Positions 7,082 through 9,133 of a stretch of DNA of 9,133 nt are shown here, in pieces. Where the stretch lies: the NCBI GenBank assembly GCA_002293125.1, contig DBCR01000033.1:1-9133 (forward strand), in the 5' to 3' direction. Under the pieces are notes generated by a model. It did not search any database, was not told the origin of the DNA, and saw only the letters and a list, made by a program, of their open reading frames with translations. This DNA comes from Opitutia bacterium UBA953. GTDB taxonomy: Bacteria; Verrucomicrobiota; Verrucomicrobiia; Opitutales; UBA953. A program made the translations under genes and the position numbers. The stretch's first letter is position 1. Every line of letters begins with the position of its first letter.

Positions 7082-8236
7082 TCAGCGCGGCGCGCGGGCG
7101 TTGAGCCAGTTCTCGCTGAATGAGGCCATCTCCTCGAAACCAGGCAGGCGTCGGGTCCGCCCGCGCATTTCCCGGGCCGCTTCTTCCTGGGCGGCGAAAA
7201 GTTCCGTCAACGTCGCGTGGAGGGGGGTCTTGTTGTTCTTGTTGTCGACGAGCCAGAAGCCGACCTGCTCGCCGTCGACGACCTCGTTGTTATAATACTG
7301 CCAGAACAAGGCCATCGCCGGCTTCCAAGTCATGAACTTGGCGAGGATCTCGCGATTGCGTTGGTCGTGCTTCGCGCCGTCGGCGCCGCAGGCCTTCCAG
7401 GAAAGGCCGCACTCGCCGATGAAGACGCGCTTCGCAGGGAGGCCCGCCTTGGCGGGGAGCTGGGCGTTGACGTAGTCCAACGTGGCCCGGATCTCTTCCC
7501 CCGGGAGCAGCTGACAGTCGTAGGCGGAATAGGAGACGAAATCGACGTTCGCCTTGGGGAGCACTGCGTTCACGAGCCGCTTGCGGCCATCCTTCATCGC
7601 GTCGCGGACGCGGTTGACCTCAGCGTAGGTATACACGCGGCACTTGGCGTAGGACACTTCGGAGCGGGCGTCGTCGACGGCCTTCTGGCGGATGCTGAAC
7701 CATTCGATCATCGCCGCGATAAGCTCGGGCGAGGCGTCCTTCTTGACGTCCTTATCCGGGAGGAGATACCAGTCGCCTTCCCAGTGACCGAGGAAGAAGG
7801 TCTTGCCCGCCGTATCATAGCGGGTGAGCAGGTCCTTCGTGAAGTGGTAGACGGCGTTGTATTCGCGGCGCTTGAGCTCGGGCGTGAATCCTTTCGTCCA
7901 CTCGTTCGAGGAACGGTACCACAGCACGTAGTGCGTGAAGGGCATCGCGATATAGGGAGTCAGCTGCTGGCCGGAGACCGCGTTGATCTTAAGGATGCGC
8001 GAGCCCATCGCGCTGATGCCCTTGGCGGCCTCGAGCACCGCCTCGTCCTTGGTGAACTTGTAGGCCGGGCCGAACACCTGCGTGCCGATGACCTGGGGGA
8101 AGGCGTCGGGCATCGTCGGTACCGCGGGCAGGCGGGACATCTCCAGCGGCAGGTCGGGCCGCTTCTTACCCTGAGCCAGCAAAGCGAGCGGGAACAACAA
8201 AAGAGCTCCCAGAAGGAAGCGAGGGGTTGAACTCAT
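7082..8236 (-). CDS. Secreted protein of unknown function, glycoside-hydrolase-like TIM-barrel features
   Basis: I do not recognise a named family. The 384-residue protein starts with a signal peptide (MSSTPRFLLGALLLFPLALLA, cleavage near residue 21), so it is exported. The mature part alternates short hydrophobic strands and helices, as in a TIM barrel: SRILKINAV at about 79-87, KTFFLGHWEGDW at 145-156, VDFVSYSAYD at 231-240, RVFIGECGLSW at 270-280 and MALFWQYYNNE at 308-318. Two acidic residues at strand ends, Glu153 in HWEGDW and Glu275 in GECG, are placed like the acid/base and nucleophile of clan-A glycoside hydrolases, and the strand-7 Glu followed by a Trp-rich strand 8 also fits. This is inference from pattern only. 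I chose ATG at 8236 because it opens the signal peptide and has GAGG eight bases upstream; a longer in-frame start at 8305 puts 23 polar residues ahead of it. It diverges from the small secreted gene and lies 46 bp before the aquaporin gene. Confidence 0.82.
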   Translation of the reverse strand: MSSTPRFLLGALLLFPLALLAQGKKRPDLPLEMSRLPAVPTMPDAFPQVIGTQVFGPAYKFTKDEAVLEAAKGISAMGSRILKINAVSGQQLTPYIAMPFTHYVLWYRSSNEWTKGFTPELKRREYNAVYHFTKDLLTRYDTAGKTFFLGHWEGDWYLLPDKDVKKDASPELIAAMIEWFSIRQKAVDDARSEVSYAKCRVYTYAEVNRVRDAMKDGRKRLVNAVLPKANVDFVSYSAYDCQLLPGEEIRATLDYVNAQLPAKAGLPAKRVFIGECGLSWKACGADGAKHDQRNREILAKFMTWKPAMALFWQYYNNEVVDGEQVGFWLVDNKNNKTPLHATLTELFAAQEEAAREMRGRTRRLPGFEEMASFSENWLNARAPR

Positions 8237-8313
8237 GGGGTGAACCTCAGGGAGAGGGACTTGAATTGTTCTGTTACGACACGCTTCCTTCAAGCCCGTT
8301 CCCACCCAACACC
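8237..8313. promoter_or_regulatory. Divergent promoter region between two secreted-protein genes
   Basis: This 77-bp gap separates two divergent start codons and must hold promoters for both genes unless they begin inside neighbouring coding sequence. It is less GC-rich than its surroundings around 8260-8280 (TTGAATTGTTCTGTTACGAC). A TTGAAT there could be a -35 for the plus-strand gene, but I see no good -10 box at the right spacing. Confidence 0.4.
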
Positions 8314-8784
8314 ATGATAAACATCAAAACCACCCTGGCCGCCGCGCTTCTCGCCGTCGGTCTTCACGCCCAGCTCGCCGCCGCTCCCGCCAAGGAGGTA
8401 GGCCCATCCACCGATCCGGAGCACTCCCGGCTTGTCGCCGCGCGCAAGGCGACGAACGCCCTGCCGGAGGTCATGGCCGCCGAACAGCAGGCCAAGGCCG
8501 ACCGGGCTCTCACCACCAAAGCCTACGCTGAATACAAGGTCGCACGTAAACGCTCGACCGACTCCGAGGCGGCCTACCGCAACATCTTCGACGCCTCCCT
8601 CGCCACGGTGGACGAAGGCGCCCCGGCCCTGCAGGAGAAAGAGCGGGCCGCTTTCCGCGAGCGTATGCTCAAGGCCCGTACCGCCAAGAAAGCCGGGGCC
8701 AAGAAGCCTGTCGCGAAGGCTGACGAAGACGACGATGAGGATGCGGATGACGAGCCCGCGAGCCCGACCAAATCTTCGAACTGA
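8314..8784 (+). CDS. Small secreted protein with charged C-terminal tail, function unknown
   Basis: I do not recognise this 156-residue protein. It opens with a signal peptide (MINIKTTLAAALLAVGLHA, cleavage near residues 19-24), so it is probably periplasmic or released. The middle, about 35-115, is rich in Ala, Glu, Lys and Arg, contains no Gly or Pro between residues 52 and 101, and looks helical. A Lys/Ala-rich basic stretch follows (RTAKKAGAKKPVAK, about 122-135), then a run of ten Asp/Glu with one Ala (DEDDDEDADDE, 137-147) and a Ser/Pro/Thr end. I chose ATG at 8314 because it opens the signal peptide. The frame is open upstream to a TTG at 8227, but that extension overlaps the divergent gene and is polar. 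No Shine-Dalgarno is visible. The gene ends at a strong terminator shared with the convergent PLP-enzyme gene. The codon choice fits its neighbours. Confidence 0.82.
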   Translation: MINIKTTLAAALLAVGLHAQLAAAPAKEVGPSTDPEHSRLVAARKATNALPEVMAAEQQAKADRALTTKAYAEYKVARKRSTDSEAAYRNIFDASLATVDEGAPALQEKERAAFRERMLKARTAKKAGAKKPVAKADEDDDEDADDEPASPTKSSN

Positions 8785-8792
8785 AGATAACC

Positions 8793-8820
8793 GACCCGCC
8801 GCGAGGCGGGTCTTTTATTT
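8793..8820 (+). terminator. Rho-independent terminator of the small secreted protein gene
   Basis: A perfect 8-bp stem (GACCCGCC / GGCGGGTC) with a GCGA tetraloop is followed by TTTTATTT, nine bases after the stop at 8784. The T tract contains, on the other strand, the TAA stop (8815-8817) of the convergent PLP-enzyme gene. The minus-strand side of the hairpin continues GGTTATCTTC, a poor T tract, so termination in that direction is less certain. Confidence 0.9.
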
Positions 8821-9133
8821 GGCGAGCGCTGCTTCGAACGCCGTCCAGATCTCCTCGATCGGCTCGAGGCCGACGGAGATGCGCAAGAGATCGGGGTCGA
8901 GGCCGGCGGCACGGAGATGCGCCCTCCCCTGCTCATTCGTCACTTCTTCGAAATGCGCGAGCCAAAGGAACGGCGACGCGATGGTAAAGGCGAGGCCGAA
9001 GCTGGGACCCTTGACCACCGCCAGGCGATCGTAGACGCGGCGCATCGCGCCTTCGCGTAGCTCGACGGTGACCAGCGAGCCTGCGCCCGCGCCAGGACGC
9101 ATGATCGCACGATAGTGGTCGGCGGTCGGGCCG
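8815..9133 (-). CDS. Cys/Met-metabolism PLP-dependent enzyme, C-terminal part (partial)
   Basis: Only the last 105 codons are in the window; the frame stays open to the right edge and the N-terminal part, with the PLP-binding lysine, lies outside. The visible part matches the C-terminal domain of the cystathionine gamma-synthase / O-acetylhomoserine sulfhydrylase / cystathionine lyase family: GAGSLVTVEL, then VVKGPSFGLAFT, LAHFEEV, and the closing DLLRISVGLEPIEEIW followed by the last helix. The Arg in LLRISVGLE is the conserved residue that binds the substrate carboxylate. The usual SLGGxES segment is replaced by KGPSFGLAFT, so the protein is a divergent member and the exact reaction cannot be assigned from this piece. 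An internal ATG at 9102 is not the start, since homology continues upstream of it (HYRAIMRPG). The gene is convergent with the small secreted gene, 30 bp apart. Confidence 0.9.
   Translation of the reverse strand, partial: GPTADHYRAIMRPGAGAGSLVTVELREGAMRRVYDRLAVVKGPSFGLAFTIASPFLWLAHFEEVTNEQGRAHLRAAGLDPDLLRISVGLEPIEEIWTAFEAALAK

Noticed and set aside
7217..8230. A 337-codon plus-strand open frame opposite the secreted protein
   Set aside because: The minus strand encodes a signal peptide and a coherent folded-protein pattern; the plus-strand translation has neither.
8227..8313. Extended TTG start for the small secreted protein
   Set aside because: It would put 29 polar residues before a clean signal peptide and overlap the start of the divergent gene.
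1..9133. CRISPR arrays, insertion sequences, tRNA genes, phage or defence modules
   Set aside because: I saw no spaced direct repeats, transposase motifs, tRNA-like folds or defence-gene domains on either strand; all coding regions are accounted for by metabolic, envelope or unknown secreted genes.

Overview
The window is GC-rich, densely coding bacterial chromosome with ordinary housekeeping and envelope genes. Protein sequence style and weak Shine-Dalgarno use suggest a Gram-negative of the Verrucomicrobiota (Opitutae-like). That placement is an impression from the sequences, not a tested result. A lipoprotein outer-membrane factor shows directly that the cell has an outer membrane. There are no rRNA or tRNA genes, no CRISPR array, no insertion sequence and no sign of a plasmid or prophage.

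Layout. (1) 25-1521, plus strand: 6-phosphogluconate dehydrogenase (gnd), closed by a strong intrinsic terminator at 1541-1571. (2) 1578-5791, minus strand: a compact four-gene operon read right to left. It encodes an FtsX/DevC-type ABC permease, an ATP-binding subunit, a periplasmic adaptor (DevB/HlyD type) and an OprM/NodT-type outer-membrane lipoprotein. The genes overlap by 4 bp, are separated by 8 bp, and overlap by 17 bp. (3) 5897-8236, minus strand: a four-helix small membrane protein, an atypical aquaporin-family channel, and a secreted protein of unknown function with glycoside-hydrolase-like motifs. (4) 8314-8784, plus strand: a small secreted protein with a basic and then acidic tail, divergent from the secreted enzyme-like gene across a 77-bp promoter region. 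(5) 8815-9133, minus strand: the C-terminal end of a Cys/Met-metabolism PLP-dependent enzyme, cut by the window edge and convergent with the small secreted protein over a shared terminator.

How the genes fit together. The four-gene operon encodes a whole tripartite efflux machine: permease and ATPase in the inner membrane, adaptor across the periplasm, channel in the outer membrane. It resembles cyanobacterial DevBCA-TolC and MacAB-TolC systems, and its cargo cannot be read from the window. The upstream minus-strand genes lie in the same direction with short gaps but show no functional link to it. gnd belongs to the oxidative pentose-phosphate pathway and is an independent unit.

I did not find a clearly new biological system. 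The points most worth a second look are the orphan secreted protein at 7082-8236, the aquaporin that lacks the selectivity-filter arginine, and the complete exporter operon of unknown substrate.
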